A DNA stretch of 64,000 nt from Pasteurella multocida subsp. multocida OH4807 (GTDB taxonomy: Bacteria; Pseudomonadota; Gammaproteobacteria; Enterobacterales; Pasteurellaceae), in assembly GCA_000973525.1 (NCBI GenBank), contig CP004391.1:1992001-2056000 (forward strand). The letters are read 5' to 3'. The notes below the pieces were generated by a model, which saw only the letters and a program-made list of their open reading frames with translations, did not search any database and had not been told where the DNA came from. Below, piece by piece: positions 51,373-59,104 of this stretch. How positions within the stretch are numbered: the first letter of the stretch is position 1; each line of letters begins with the position of its first letter. The position numbers and the translations under genes were made by a program.

Positions 51373-53067
51373 TTAAACATTAAAGAATTTATGGGAAGAA
51401 TCTAACTCTAAAATAACATTGTTTCTAATTTCATTAAAGATGCTTTCAACTTTATCGTAAATAACAGGAAAAATTAATTGTCCATCCAAAGAGTTTACCA
51501 AATTAAATAGAATTTGATATTTGTTGATGTCAATTAGTTCTACTTTATCATGCATTGTAAATTGTGGGCGAACTAGATTTAGATGATTGATAAATTGAAT
51601 ATAAGCTAAGTCAAATGCAATGCTAATCGTTTGTTTTTCTCCTGAACCTGGATTTCCCGTAAAATCTCTAATTTGAAACTTCTTGATATCCTCGTCTGAA
51701 TAATATAGAAAATATTTTTTCCCGTATAAGTTATAAGAAATTTCAGAGAAAAAATTATTAAATATAGTAATTTTTTCTTTAAATGAGTCTTCTCCTTTTT
51801 CTATGTCTTTTTGGACCTTTAAAAGCTTATTGTTTTTTTCTTTTATCTGGTCATTTATATCTTTAATGATATTATATATGGCACTTTTATCCCCATAATC
51901 TAAGAGCAATGTATCTATTTTGTGGGAAAGTTTAGTATACTCCTGTAAAGATCCTGTTTTACCTAAGATAGCAAGAATCTCATTATATTGCGAAATTAAA
52001 TTGTTTTTTTCTAAGTAAAGGTTAGATAAATTATCCTTTGTTCTTTTTATTAACCTGCTTAAATACCGTTTTTCATTTTCTAACATTGAGTTATGGAAAT
52101 TTACTAATTCTTCAAATTTTTTATCAACTTTTTCAATGTAGTGAGAAACTTCATTATATAAATATTCTAGCTCATAATGTGACTTGTCTATTTTTCGGTT
52201 ACTTAATGATGCAACTCTTTTCTCTGCATTTATAATTTTTATTTCATCTTTCTCAATATTATTATTAATTTTTATAATTGATAATTGTAATTCTTGAAGT
52301 TTATTTTCATCTTTTTCATAAGCTTCATTTATTTGAAAAGAGTCTCTTTTATTTGTTAATTCCTTAATCTCTTTTTCTAATAATAGTAATAGTTGTTCTA
52401 ACTCGTGCTCTTTATTATTTCCATTAGATATGATGGATTTTTTATTTTTGAGATTTTTAATTTTTTTTGATAAATCTAATTTTTGTTTTAATAATTCATC
52501 TTTTTCAAACCCAAATAAGAAACTGTGTATTGCCTCATAATCAATATCTGCTGTCGCTGAGTGCAGATATTTCAAAATTTTTGAAATTTGATCTTCATCT
52601 TTTCTAATAAACTTTGGAATAAGTTGTCTGAATGATGGTTTATTATTTATATTGCGGAAAAATAATAGATTTAATTTGTCTTTAAATTTTTCTAAAGAAT
52701 ATATTTCTTCATTAATTATATTGGTTATAGTATCTTTTTTCTTAGATAAATCTATACTTCTTTTAATAGTAGTAACAGAATTATTTTTATCCTCAACAGT
52801 GAGAATAAAAGAGGGGTTATTTTTAAATAAAAACTGGTAGACTTGTTCATTTCTATTTTTAGACTCTTGATCTTCATAGAGTTGTTTTATTTCTCCAGCT
52901 AAGCAAAAATCAATACAACGTAGTAAAGTTGTCTTGCCTAACCCATTTGTTGATGATGATTTACTATTCGAGGGAAGTCCAACTATTAAATTCAATCCAT
53001 TATGAAATGTAATTTCTCGTACTAATTCTCCATTTTCCTTGATGACTTTAAAGCTCTTTAAACGCAT
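51373..53067 (-). CDS. ABC-three-component system ATPase (DUF2326 type)
   Basis: A 564-residue SMC/Rad50-like ATPase. The N-terminal half has the Walker A variant SSTNGLGKTT (38-47) followed by LLRCIDFCL. Long coiled-coil text spans about 190-450. The C-terminal DUF2326-like part has the signature GNPGSGEKQTISIAFDLAYIQ (from about 471) and a Walker-B-position strand ending in MHD (505-507) instead of the usual DE. These traits fit ABC-3C conflict-system ATPases. It overlaps the upstream 72-residue gene by 10 bp. The DNA is strikingly AT-rich (14 G+C in the 60 bases from 52201), unlike the host genes, so it was probably acquired. Confidence 0.8.
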   Translation of the reverse strand: MRLKSFKVIKENGELVREITFHNGLNLIVGLPSNSKSSSTNGLGKTTLLRCIDFCLAGEIKQLYEDQESKNRNEQVYQFLFKNNPSFILTVEDKNNSVTTIKRSIDLSKKKDTITNIINEEIYSLEKFKDKLNLLFFRNINNKPSFRQLIPKFIRKDEDQISKILKYLHSATADIDYEAIHSFLFGFEKDELLKQKLDLSKKIKNLKNKKSIISNGNNKEHELEQLLLLLEKEIKELTNKRDSFQINEAYEKDENKLQELQLSIIKINNNIEKDEIKIINAEKRVASLSNRKIDKSHYELEYLYNEVSHYIEKVDKKFEELVNFHNSMLENEKRYLSRLIKRTKDNLSNLYLEKNNLISQYNEILAILGKTGSLQEYTKLSHKIDTLLLDYGDKSAIYNIIKDINDQIKEKNNKLLKVQKDIEKGEDSFKEKITIFNNFFSEISYNLYGKKYFLYYSDEDIKKFQIRDFTGNPGSGEKQTISIAFDLAYIQFINHLNLVRPQFTMHDKVELIDINKYQILFNLVNSLDGQLIFPVIYDKVESIFNEIRNNVILELDSSHKFFNV

Positions 53068-53276
53068 TTATAAATCCCCTTATTAGACAGCTTTATCACA
53101 CCAATAAGGAATAACCAATCTAACGCAAACAGAAATAAGGTAAAGCCTACTCGCTGTTCTTTATAACATAAATCATATAGTTCAGATGCTGAATAGGTTT
53201 CAGATTTTAGGTTTTTTAGAATATCCGCCCCAATAATGTAAAGGCTTTTATCTGGAGAGTTTTCGTTAAGTAACAT
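53058..53276 (-). CDS. ABC-3C system middle component (MC6-like)
   Basis: A 72-residue protein starting MLLNENSPDKSLYIIGADILK and ending in FLFALDWLFLIGVIKLSNKGIYKC. The pattern of a short N-terminal 'LLNE..PDKSLYxIGAxIL' segment, a small helical core and a winged-helix-like 'FxLALDWLFLxGxI' end fits the middle component 6 family of ABC-3C systems, which links the ATPase to the third component. It overlaps both neighbours by 10-11 bp. The family call is from memory of the pattern. Confidence 0.68.
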   Translation of the reverse strand: MLLNENSPDKSLYIIGADILKNLKSETYSASELYDLCYKEQRVGFTLFLFALDWLFLIGVIKLSNKGIYKCV

Positions 53277-53802
53277 AGTTCTTTATTGGTTTCTTAAAAA
53301 TTTTGCATTTTGCAAAAATGTAAAAAACAACATATGTTATATATGATAAATCATCTAAACTTTTAATACTAGTGTTTCTTATTATCTCGTCATTAATTTT
53401 ATTTTCCATTTCTGAGATAACTGAATCTGGTTTTTTATTTTTAGGATCACACCTTTTATAGACTGCTTTAACATATTGTGTTGTTCTTTCTAAGAACATT
53501 GGATCTGTTTCATTATAGATCTTCATTTTATCATCTATCCTATAATAAAAATCTATATAATCCTCTAAGTCATCTTTATAAATTTCAATATTATTAAAAT
53601 CAATCTTTTCTTTTATTGTATATTCCCCTATATTAAGCTCCTGATAAGTCACATCTTCACGAACGATATTTGATAAATAATTTAATATATTTGTAATAGA
53701 AGATTCTTTTTTTTGCTCTAGGGAAATTATATTATTTATATCTCCAAACGCAATTTGGTTATTATTTCCTTTGTTAGATACTCTTTGATTATCGTTGAAC
53801 AT
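53266..53802 (-). CDS. ABC-3C system third component with N-terminal Asn/Gly motif
   Basis: A 178-residue protein, mostly helical and charged, of no domain I can name. Residues 9-24 form the Asn/Gly-rich motif SNKGNNNQIAFGDINN, which reads like a short amyloid or RHIM-type homotypic motif. The same motif ends the adjacent membrane peptide. The rest is presumed to be the C-terminal domain that contacts the ATPase and middle component. The start at 53802 has GGGAGAG upstream and lies inside the end of the membrane-peptide gene; an ATG at 53835 is further inside that gene. Confidence 0.62.
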   Translation of the reverse strand: MFNDNQRVSNKGNNNQIAFGDINNIISLEQKKESSITNILNYLSNIVREDVTYQELNIGEYTIKEKIDFNNIEIYKDDLEDYIDFYYRIDDKMKIYNETDPMFLERTTQYVKAVYKRCDPKNKKPDSVISEMENKINDEIIRNTSIKSLDDLSYITYVVFYIFAKCKIFKKPIKNYVT

Positions 53803-53983
53803 TTGAATCTCTCCCAGAAATAATATTATTGTCACCTTTATTAGATATTTTGTTTTTATTTGATACAGATATATTTATTTTATATAAAATAGCGCTTGTC
53901 AAAAAGAGAGATATAATACTTGCTATACCAGCTATTAATATAAAATAATTATTATTGACAATATAATGAATTAATTCTTCCAT
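53789..53983 (-). CDS. small membrane protein with C-terminal Asn/Gly motif, probable effector of the ABC-3C operon
   Basis: A 64-residue protein with one membrane helix (about 14-34, FILIAGIASIISLFLTSAIL) and a soluble tail. Residues 47-61 of the tail, SNKGDNNIISGRDSN, align with residues 9-24 of the next gene's product. An AAAAGG ribosome-binding site precedes the ATG and the 3' end overlaps the next gene by 14 bp, so it is a real operon member. It lacks any recognisable enzyme domain. I infer a membrane-acting effector recruited or nucleated through the shared motif. Confidence 0.62.
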   Translation of the reverse strand: MEELIHYIVNNNYFILIAGIASIISLFLTSAILYKINISVSNKNKISNKGDNNIISGRDSNVQR

Positions 53984-54084
53984 AATTTACCTTTTTCCTG
54001 ATTTTTTTGCAGTAATACATAACACTTTATATTAATCACAATACCTTTTAATCACAAAGCACAGACCACCAGAAGACTTTGCTA

Positions 54085-54762
54085 TCAACCACCACGCCAG
54101 ATTTGGCGACCTATAATATTTAATTCACTTAATTGATCCTCGCCTACTTCAATTGGCTTATATTCAGGATTAAAGCTAAGCAGTGTGATTTTGTCGCCAT
54201 TGCGTACAACTTGCTTGATATAAAAATTGTTTTTATACGTTAAAGCGTAGATCTCACCATCAACAATATCCGTATCGTGAATATTAACAATCACAGTGTC
54301 CCAATCTTTTAAAACTGGATACATACTGTGTCCACGAACAAACATTGCTTTGCAGCTTTCTGGTGTTAGATTTTTCTGTTTAAACCAAGCCTGTCTAAAT
54401 AATAAAGGTTCTTCTGATTTTCTAGGTATCCATTCAACAACACACCCTTTGCCCGTTCCAGCTGATAGTTTCACATCATATAAATCGATCTCAATGTGAG
54501 TGTCGCTGTAATCCTTATCTTCTATTACTGCGACTTCATTTTTATCAAGAATATCTTCACTACCTAATAGCCAATTCACTGAATATCCATATTTCTCGCA
54601 AATCAATCTAGCTGAATCAATACTAATTTTTCCATTTTTAAACCAATTATTTACAGCTTGAGGAGTTTTGTTTGACACTCTAGCTAGCTCTGCCTTGCTT
54701 GCCCCAGACTCATCTAATATTTGCTGTAATCGTTCAATGACAAGTTTGTCTCTGTTATCCAT
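54085..54762 (-). CDS. CI-like phage repressor with S24 peptidase domain
   Basis: A 225-residue repressor. The N-terminal helix-turn-helix is ASKAELARVSNKTPQAVNNWFKNG. The linker contains the Ala-Gly cleavage site SAG-TG. The S24 domain keeps the catalytic Ser in RGHSMYPVL and Lys in FYIKQVV, so RecA-stimulated self-cleavage is plausible. The start at 54762 (MDNRDKLVIE) has GGAGG five bases upstream. It is divergent from the Cro-like gene, with operators between. Confidence 0.88.
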   Translation of the reverse strand: MDNRDKLVIERLQQILDESGASKAELARVSNKTPQAVNNWFKNGKISIDSARLICEKYGYSVNWLLGSEDILDKNEVAVIEDKDYSDTHIEIDLYDVKLSAGTGKGCVVEWIPRKSEEPLLFRQAWFKQKNLTPESCKAMFVRGHSMYPVLKDWDTVIVNIHDTDIVDGEIYALTYKNNFYIKQVVRNGDKITLLSFNPEYKPIEVGEDQLSELNIIGRQIWRGG

Positions 54763-54784
54763 ATAGTCCTCCATTTTTCAAAGT

Positions 54785-54835
54785 GTAAACAAAATGTTTA
54801 CTTTTGCAATAAATCTAATGTTTACATTGGTAAAC
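54785..54835. promoter_or_regulatory. operator pair in the CI/Cro intergenic region
   Basis: GTAAAC-AAAAT-GTTTAC (54785-54801) and GTTTAC-ATTG-GTAAAC (54820-54835) are two dyads built from the same 6-bp half-site. They lie between the divergent repressor and Cro genes, the expected place for phage operators. Confidence 0.75.
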
Positions 54836-54886
54836 TTATGATTTATTATTATTGTTGGATTTAATCAATTAAATGTTGAGGTATTT

Positions 54887-55084
54887 ATGACACCTATTGA
54901 AAAAGCAATTCAGGCTGTTGGCTCTCAAGCCAAATTGGCTCAGGCAGTAGGAAAAACATCTCAATTTATTTATCGGATGAAAAAATCTGGTGGAAAAATT
55001 TCTACTCAAGATGTTTCTGCCGATAAATGGAAAGAGGTAACTGGTCTTCCTAAAAGCGAGTTATTCCCTGAGTTTCAGGATTAA
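54887..55084 (+). CDS. Cro-like (YdaS-type) helix-turn-helix protein
   Basis: A 65-residue DNA-binding protein of the Cro/YdaS type: TPIEKAIQAVGSQAKLAQAVG followed by KTSQFIYRMKKSGGKI and DVSADKWKEVTGLPKSELFPEF. It is divergent from the CI-like repressor and downstream of the operator pair, so it is expected to repress cI transcription in lytic growth. Confidence 0.82.
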   Translation: MTPIEKAIQAVGSQAKLAQAVGKTSQFIYRMKKSGGKISTQDVSADKWKEVTGLPKSELFPEFQD

Positions 55085-55132
55085 CTTACCAACTAACTAA
55101 AAAACAATCTTCAAGAAAAAGGAATCTTTTTA

Positions 55133-55228
55133 ATGAACAGTAAGGAAATTCAAAGACTACTACACAGAGACTGTAAAAACAGTTCTGGTGGTATCACATC
55201 ACTGGCTTACACGCTAGAGAAAGCGTAG
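55133..55228 (+). pseudogene. 5' stump of a CII/YmfL-like phage regulator
   Basis: The ATG at 55133 with an AAGGAA site opens a 31-codon frame, NSKEIQRLLHRDCKNSSGGITSLAYTLEKA, ending in TAG. Its N-terminal text resembles CII/YmfL-type phage regulators that sit next to cro, but the rest of the gene is missing. The sequence switches directly into a structural-gene remnant, consistent with a deletion endpoint near 55220. Confidence 0.5.
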
Positions 55229-55328
55229 AGGTTTACTGTCTGATAATACTGACTGGGAAAACGAGCAAGCAAGGTTAGATAGCATTGGCATTAGTGGTGG
55301 ATTCTATGAGCAAGAAAATGAGCGTTGA
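55229..55328 (+). pseudogene. 3' stump of a phage structural gene (portal-like)
   Basis: An open frame without a start reads DNTDWENEQARLDSIGISGG and ends FYEQENER before TGA at 55326-55328. It overlaps the start of the head gene by 23 bp, the arrangement of a portal gene followed by an SPP1 gp7/Mu F-like head gene. Only the C-terminal end remains. Portal identity is inferred from position. Confidence 0.42.
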
Positions 55329-56517
55329 TGAACAGATAGAACATCTGCTCACAGATCATAAAATCTTACTCTTTCGTTATGATGCATCATTAAGACGAGA
55401 AATAGTAAAGCGACTCAATAAACTGCAAAAACAGATGTTGAGCCGTATTTCTGCTGTTGGGCTGGAAAATGCAAATAAAAGAGATGTAGCAAAGTTACTT
55501 CGCGAGATTAAAGAACTCATTAAAAGTTACTATGCTGAAATGTATAAATTTACAGATGGCGAGTTACAAAGCCTTTTGCTAATTGAAGTTTTGGCAGTAA
55601 GGGAAATATATAACCTGTCTGTAAAATTCGATTTATTCAACCAAGTGCCTGACTACAAATTAAAAGCCAATAAAACCGCCCAAATCGTCGCAGGGTCGCC
55701 TTTGTCTGATTGGTTTGATAAGCAGGGTAGCGATCTAAGTTTTAAGTTTTCTGGTCTAATTAGACAAGGAATTTTGGACGGTAAAGAGACAAACAGAATC
55801 ATCACAGAGGTTAGAGAGCTTATGGACTCTTCACGTCGTTCTGCAGAAACATTGGTAAGAACATCTGTAATGAAAGTTAATGACGAAGCTCACAAGCTTT
55901 TGCGTGATGAAAATGAGGATATTATTAAGGGTGAGCAACATATTAGCACTCTTGATACGAGAACATCAGAAGTTTGTCGTGTTAGGGATGGGTTGGTTTG
56001 GGATTTGGAGAAAAAGCCAGTTGGCGATCACAGTGTCCCATACCAAAGACCGCCATTGCACCCAAATTGTAGATCAACCTTGCGTCTAATTATGAAATCT
56101 TGGCGAGAGTTAGGCTTTGATGTCGATGAAATTCCAGAAAGCACTAGAGCCAGCATGGATGGACAGGTAAAAGCTAACATCACTTATGAAGATTGGCTTA
56201 AAAACAAAACTAAGGCGCAACAAGATGAAATCTTAGGCAAGGGTAAGGCTGACTTATGGCGAAATGGTGTTATCACTTTTCGGGATATGCTTGATCAGTC
56301 TGGGCGCCCTTTGACACTCAAAGAACTTAGAGAGCAGTTTAAATTAGGTGGTGTTGAAGGTGCCGTAAATGCTGTTTATAAACGCGCAAGTGAATTAGAG
56401 CCAGCATTTACAAATGACATGTTATCCATTGTTAAGCAATCTAATGGCTATTTAGATGGGTTAGATTACAAGGTGATGAATTTAAGTCAATTTCCGAATC
56501 AGCACCAATTATTTTAG
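55306..56517 (+). CDS. phage head morphogenesis protein (SPP1 gp7/Mu F-like), C-terminally truncated
   Basis: A 403-residue frame starting MSKKMSVDEQIEHLLTD. The minor-head signature is clear: LVRTSVMKVNDEA, STLDTRTSEVCRVRDGLVWD and LHPNCRST, which includes the Cys/His/Asn positions of the gp7 family. Near 56470 the sequence changes into tape-measure sequence in another frame, and the head frame ends 16 codons later in unrelated residues (NLSQFPNQHQLF). The true C-terminus is therefore lost by a deletion. The ATG at 55306 is preferred over 55285. Confidence 0.75.
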   Translation: MSKKMSVDEQIEHLLTDHKILLFRYDASLRREIVKRLNKLQKQMLSRISAVGLENANKRDVAKLLREIKELIKSYYAEMYKFTDGELQSLLLIEVLAVREIYNLSVKFDLFNQVPDYKLKANKTAQIVAGSPLSDWFDKQGSDLSFKFSGLIRQGILDGKETNRIITEVRELMDSSRRSAETLVRTSVMKVNDEAHKLLRDENEDIIKGEQHISTLDTRTSEVCRVRDGLVWDLEKKPVGDHSVPYQRPPLHPNCRSTLRLIMKSWRELGFDVDEIPESTRASMDGQVKANITYEDWLKNKTKAQQDEILGKGKADLWRNGVITFRDMLDQSGRPLTLKELREQFKLGGVEGAVNAVYKRASELEPAFTNDMLSIVKQSNGYLDGLDYKVMNLSQFPNQHQLF

Positions 56518-57383
56518 ATGTAGTTGCTGAGTATATGGGGAAATCTAGAGCGGAAGTTCAAAAGTTAGCTTCTGAAGGAAAACTTACCTCTAAAATTCTT
56601 TTTGAATCAATCAATAGTGCTTCTGGAAAGATTTCCGAGTCATTTAAGAAAATGCCCCTAACCTTTGGTCAATCAATGACCTTGCTACAAAACTCTGTAT
56701 TAAAATGGGTTTCTGAAATTAATACCTCCACTGGTATTGTTGGTGGTTTACTAAAAATAGTTGAAATTGGCATTAATAAAATTATTGACTTTCTCAAGAC
56801 ACCAGTTGAGATGCTTAACTATATTTCTGATAAATTTGGAAATGGAAATTTAGTTGATACATCTGGCTGGAAAGTTGATTTAAGTGATTTTAGACTAGAA
56901 ATTACGCAAACCGAAAATGATATTAAGGATAGATTAGGTAATGCTTTAACAGAAGCTTTTAATCAAGATTATATCAAAACTGCTATTGATGGAACATTTA
57001 GCTATCTTGTTGGAGCTGGTGATAGATACTTATCCAAACTAAAAGAGCAAGGTGATAAATCTACTGAGTCACACAGGCAAAATGAGAATCTCAGAACTCA
57101 AATTAGTGAGAAAGCAGCTCAAGAGCGGATTAAACTGCTTGAGAAGTACATGCCAGAAATCAAAATCCGAAACGAGCTACAAAAGCAATTAAGAGAGATT
57201 AATCAGCTACACAGAAGCGGTTTAATTGGTACCCAAGATGCTAAGTATATATCCGATAAAGCAAGGTGGGATTCTGCTTATGAGTTAGCTGATGTTGCCA
57301 AAGAAAAAGCCGTGAGTTTTGAAGATAAGTTCAAAGGAACTTACGATCCAGCTCAAGATGAAATGAATAGAACCATTAGATAG
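56467..57383 (+). pseudogene. tail tape measure protein, internal fragment
   Basis: The frame reads VRLQGDEFKSISESAPIILD, then VVAEYMGKSRAEVQKLASEGKLTS, then LTFGQSMTLLQNSVLKW, a typical tape-measure N-terminal repeat region. It continues with coiled-coil text to a TAG at 57381. The beginning is fused to the head gene in a different frame, and the end is fused to GIY-YIG sequence at about 57365. The only internal ATG (56535) would yield 282 residues of unlikely function. Confidence 0.72.
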
Positions 57384-57708
57384 GATTAGAGAGCTTGGCG
57401 ATGCAAGTGTTCCGTTTTCTTTTGATGTTCATGCAATGATTTATAGTGAAAATGCTCCAGCCTTAGAATATGAACTACACAAAGCATTCATAAATAAACA
57501 AATAAATAAAGTTAATCCTAGGAAAGAGTTTTTTAAAGTTTCTCTTGCTGAGATTAAAGCAAAAGCTGAAAAGTTAGGTGCTGAAGTTGAATTTACAATG
57601 GTCGCTGAAGCAAGAGAATTTTACGAGTCTCAAGCATTAGAAAAAGAAAATCAACAAGGGAAAATAGCTAGATTAGACGATATCGATAATATCATAAATA
57701 ATATTTAA
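57366..57708 (+). pseudogene. C-terminal fragment of a DUF4041/T5orf172 GIY-YIG-type protein
   Basis: Reading from about 57366 the frame gives IEPLDRIRELGDASVPFSFD, then VHAMIYSENAPALEYELHKAF, then NPRKEFFKVSLAEI. This is the second half of the GIY-YIG-like T5orf172 (MUG113) domain found at the C-terminus of DUF4041 proteins. The N-terminal region and a start are missing; the ATG at 57436 lies inside the domain. It is the third deletion-joined stump in a row. Confidence 0.68.
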
Positions 57709-57714
57709 AAATAC

Positions 57715-57741
57715 GCCCCTTGACCTAGAGGGGCTTTTTTA
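57715..57741 (+). terminator. terminator after the GIY-YIG fragment
   Basis: GCCCCT / AGGGGC with an 8-base loop is followed by TTTTTT. Confidence 0.82.
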
Positions 57742-57756
57742 TTACATCAAAAAAAC

Positions 57757-57787
57757 AAACCCCAAACACTGCGAATGTTTGGGGTTT
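57757..57787. terminator. terminator of the P63C gene
   Basis: AAACCCCAAACA / TGTTTGGGGTTT with a 7-base loop lies 12 bp after the P63C gene stop on the minus strand and has T-rich flanks on both sides. Confidence 0.85.
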
Positions 57788-57798
57788 TTATACCTCAC

Positions 57799-58770
57799 TT
57801 ACTCAAAATCAGTAATCGATGTCTCATTGAGTTTTGGATGAATGCGGTCTAAGTTTTCATAGAAAGTCTCTCTATCTTTGGATAATTTAAGTATCGTAAT
57901 AATAGACGACAGATGCTCCCTTAATTTAGGGTGACCAATATCTTCAGTTAAAAACTGATGAAGTTTAGCTTTTTTGGCCTCTTTAGATGCCATTCTTTTG
58001 AGTTCGGGTAACAATTCAGGGGCAAGTCTTGAATAAACCGCATTATTAGTGATATGCCCAAAGAATTGTGGAAATTGATTGTTTTTAAGTGGCGGGTATT
58101 TTACACCATATAAACGGCATAATTCTTTGTAGTAGTCTACTGGGAAGGTTTTAATCCACGGTTGAAGCTCTTTAGCTACAAAAGCTTCAAAGATTTTAGC
58201 CAACGCATCTTTTGCTCGGCTATCTTGGTAACCAGTTACTTCATCTACAAGTGCAACAATACCAACTTTAGCCAGTGAACGTACTAAAATTTCTGCCTTC
58301 TGAGCAGTGTCAAATTGTGCTTTTGTTAGTACTTTTTCCTCCCTTGCTCTTAAATAAACATCACATACAATAGGGAGGATTGTTGCATCGTAACCTTCTT
58401 TAATTTGACCATCTTTAGTTTTAAATTTGATACGCTTGATCACATTAATAACATCTTGATTTATAAAAGGTTTTAGGTTCTTTGCATCCATAAAAGCAGG
58501 CAAGTTGATCACCTCTTCATTTTCAACAATTGAAGCACCTCTTGCTCCACGATTTGGACGATTTAGAGCTTGGAAAACTGATGCACTTGATATAATTCGA
58601 ACATCATTTTCAAGTACAGCAACATCAAGCGAAGTTTCACCAATTTTTAAAATTCCCTCGTGAATAGCGAGTGGTATTTCACTAAGTTGTTTTTTCTTTT
58701 CCCAGCGGAGTTGAGCGGCTTTTTTCGCACGTTCTTTACGTTGTTCAGGTGTTAAAGTCTGTTTTGTCAT
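57799..58770 (-). CDS. phage P63C domain protein
   Basis: A 323-residue protein. The N-terminus is basic and helical (EQRKERAKKAAQLRWEKKK). The region RGARGASIVENEEVINLPAFM and the segment VDEVTGYQDSRAKDALAKI lead into the C-terminal P63C domain, with ELQPWIKTFPVDYYKELCRLYG, FGHITNNAVYSRLAP and HQFLTEDIGHPKLREHL. P63C proteins occur widely in prophages near antirepressors and have no known biochemical role. The start at 58770 has AAGGAA upstream. Confidence 0.85.
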   Translation of the reverse strand: MTKQTLTPEQRKERAKKAAQLRWEKKKQLSEIPLAIHEGILKIGETSLDVAVLENDVRIISSASVFQALNRPNRGARGASIVENEEVINLPAFMDAKNLKPFINQDVINVIKRIKFKTKDGQIKEGYDATILPIVCDVYLRAREEKVLTKAQFDTAQKAEILVRSLAKVGIVALVDEVTGYQDSRAKDALAKIFEAFVAKELQPWIKTFPVDYYKELCRLYGVKYPPLKNNQFPQFFGHITNNAVYSRLAPELLPELKRMASKEAKKAKLHQFLTEDIGHPKLREHLSSIITILKLSKDRETFYENLDRIHPKLNETSITDFE

Positions 58771-58942
58771 AGAGGTTCCTTTTACTAAATTAATCACTTT
58801 TATTAGCATAATGCTAAATTAAAATTAATTCAAGCATAATTTAGCAATTGACATTACAGAATTTGAGTAGTAATATTTTTTCAAGGTGTCGAAACCTTAA
58901 CAACAAGCGGTAATCCGCACCCGACAGCATGGCGGTTTTTTT

Positions 58943-59095
58943 ATGCGTAAAATTTGTGATCTGTTTCTTTCTCTCAAGAATTTTGATTACGCATACCCAA
59001 AATTTATCTATGCCGAGAGGGTGAGGAATACAAGACCCGAAAGGGAAATAACTCCAGCCTACTTGTTGAGGCTTTCGAACCTCTTGGCACCCTAA
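58943..59095 (+). CDS. short reading frame overlapping the C4-like RNA
   Basis: A 50-codon frame from ATG at 58943 to TAA at 59093-59095, starting MRKICDLFLSLKNFDYAYP and ending in YLLRLSNLLAP. It has only a weak GGCGG upstream. Its second half coincides with the base-paired RNA region. It could be a real small phage protein, since enterobacterial phages carry comparable short frames before ant, or a by-product of the RNA structure. I cannot name it. Confidence 0.35.
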   Translation: MRKICDLFLSLKNFDYAYPKFIYAERVRNTRPEREITPAYLLRLSNLLAP

Positions 59096-59104
59096 TTCTA
59101 GGGT
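59012..59104 (+). ncRNA. C4-like structured antisense RNA upstream of the antirepressor
   Basis: GCCGAGAGG (59012-59020) pairs with CCTCTTGGC (59080-59088) to close a multi-branched structure. Inside lie CCC-GAAA-GGG (59036-59045, a GNRA tetraloop) and AGCCT / AGGCT (59056-59073). Directly after it ACCCTA-ATTC-TAGGGT (59089-59104) forms a third hairpin. The location just before a phage antirepressor gene is the position of C4 antisense RNA in phages P1/P7 and related prophages, which represses ant. The family assignment is by structure and context. Confidence 0.55.
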
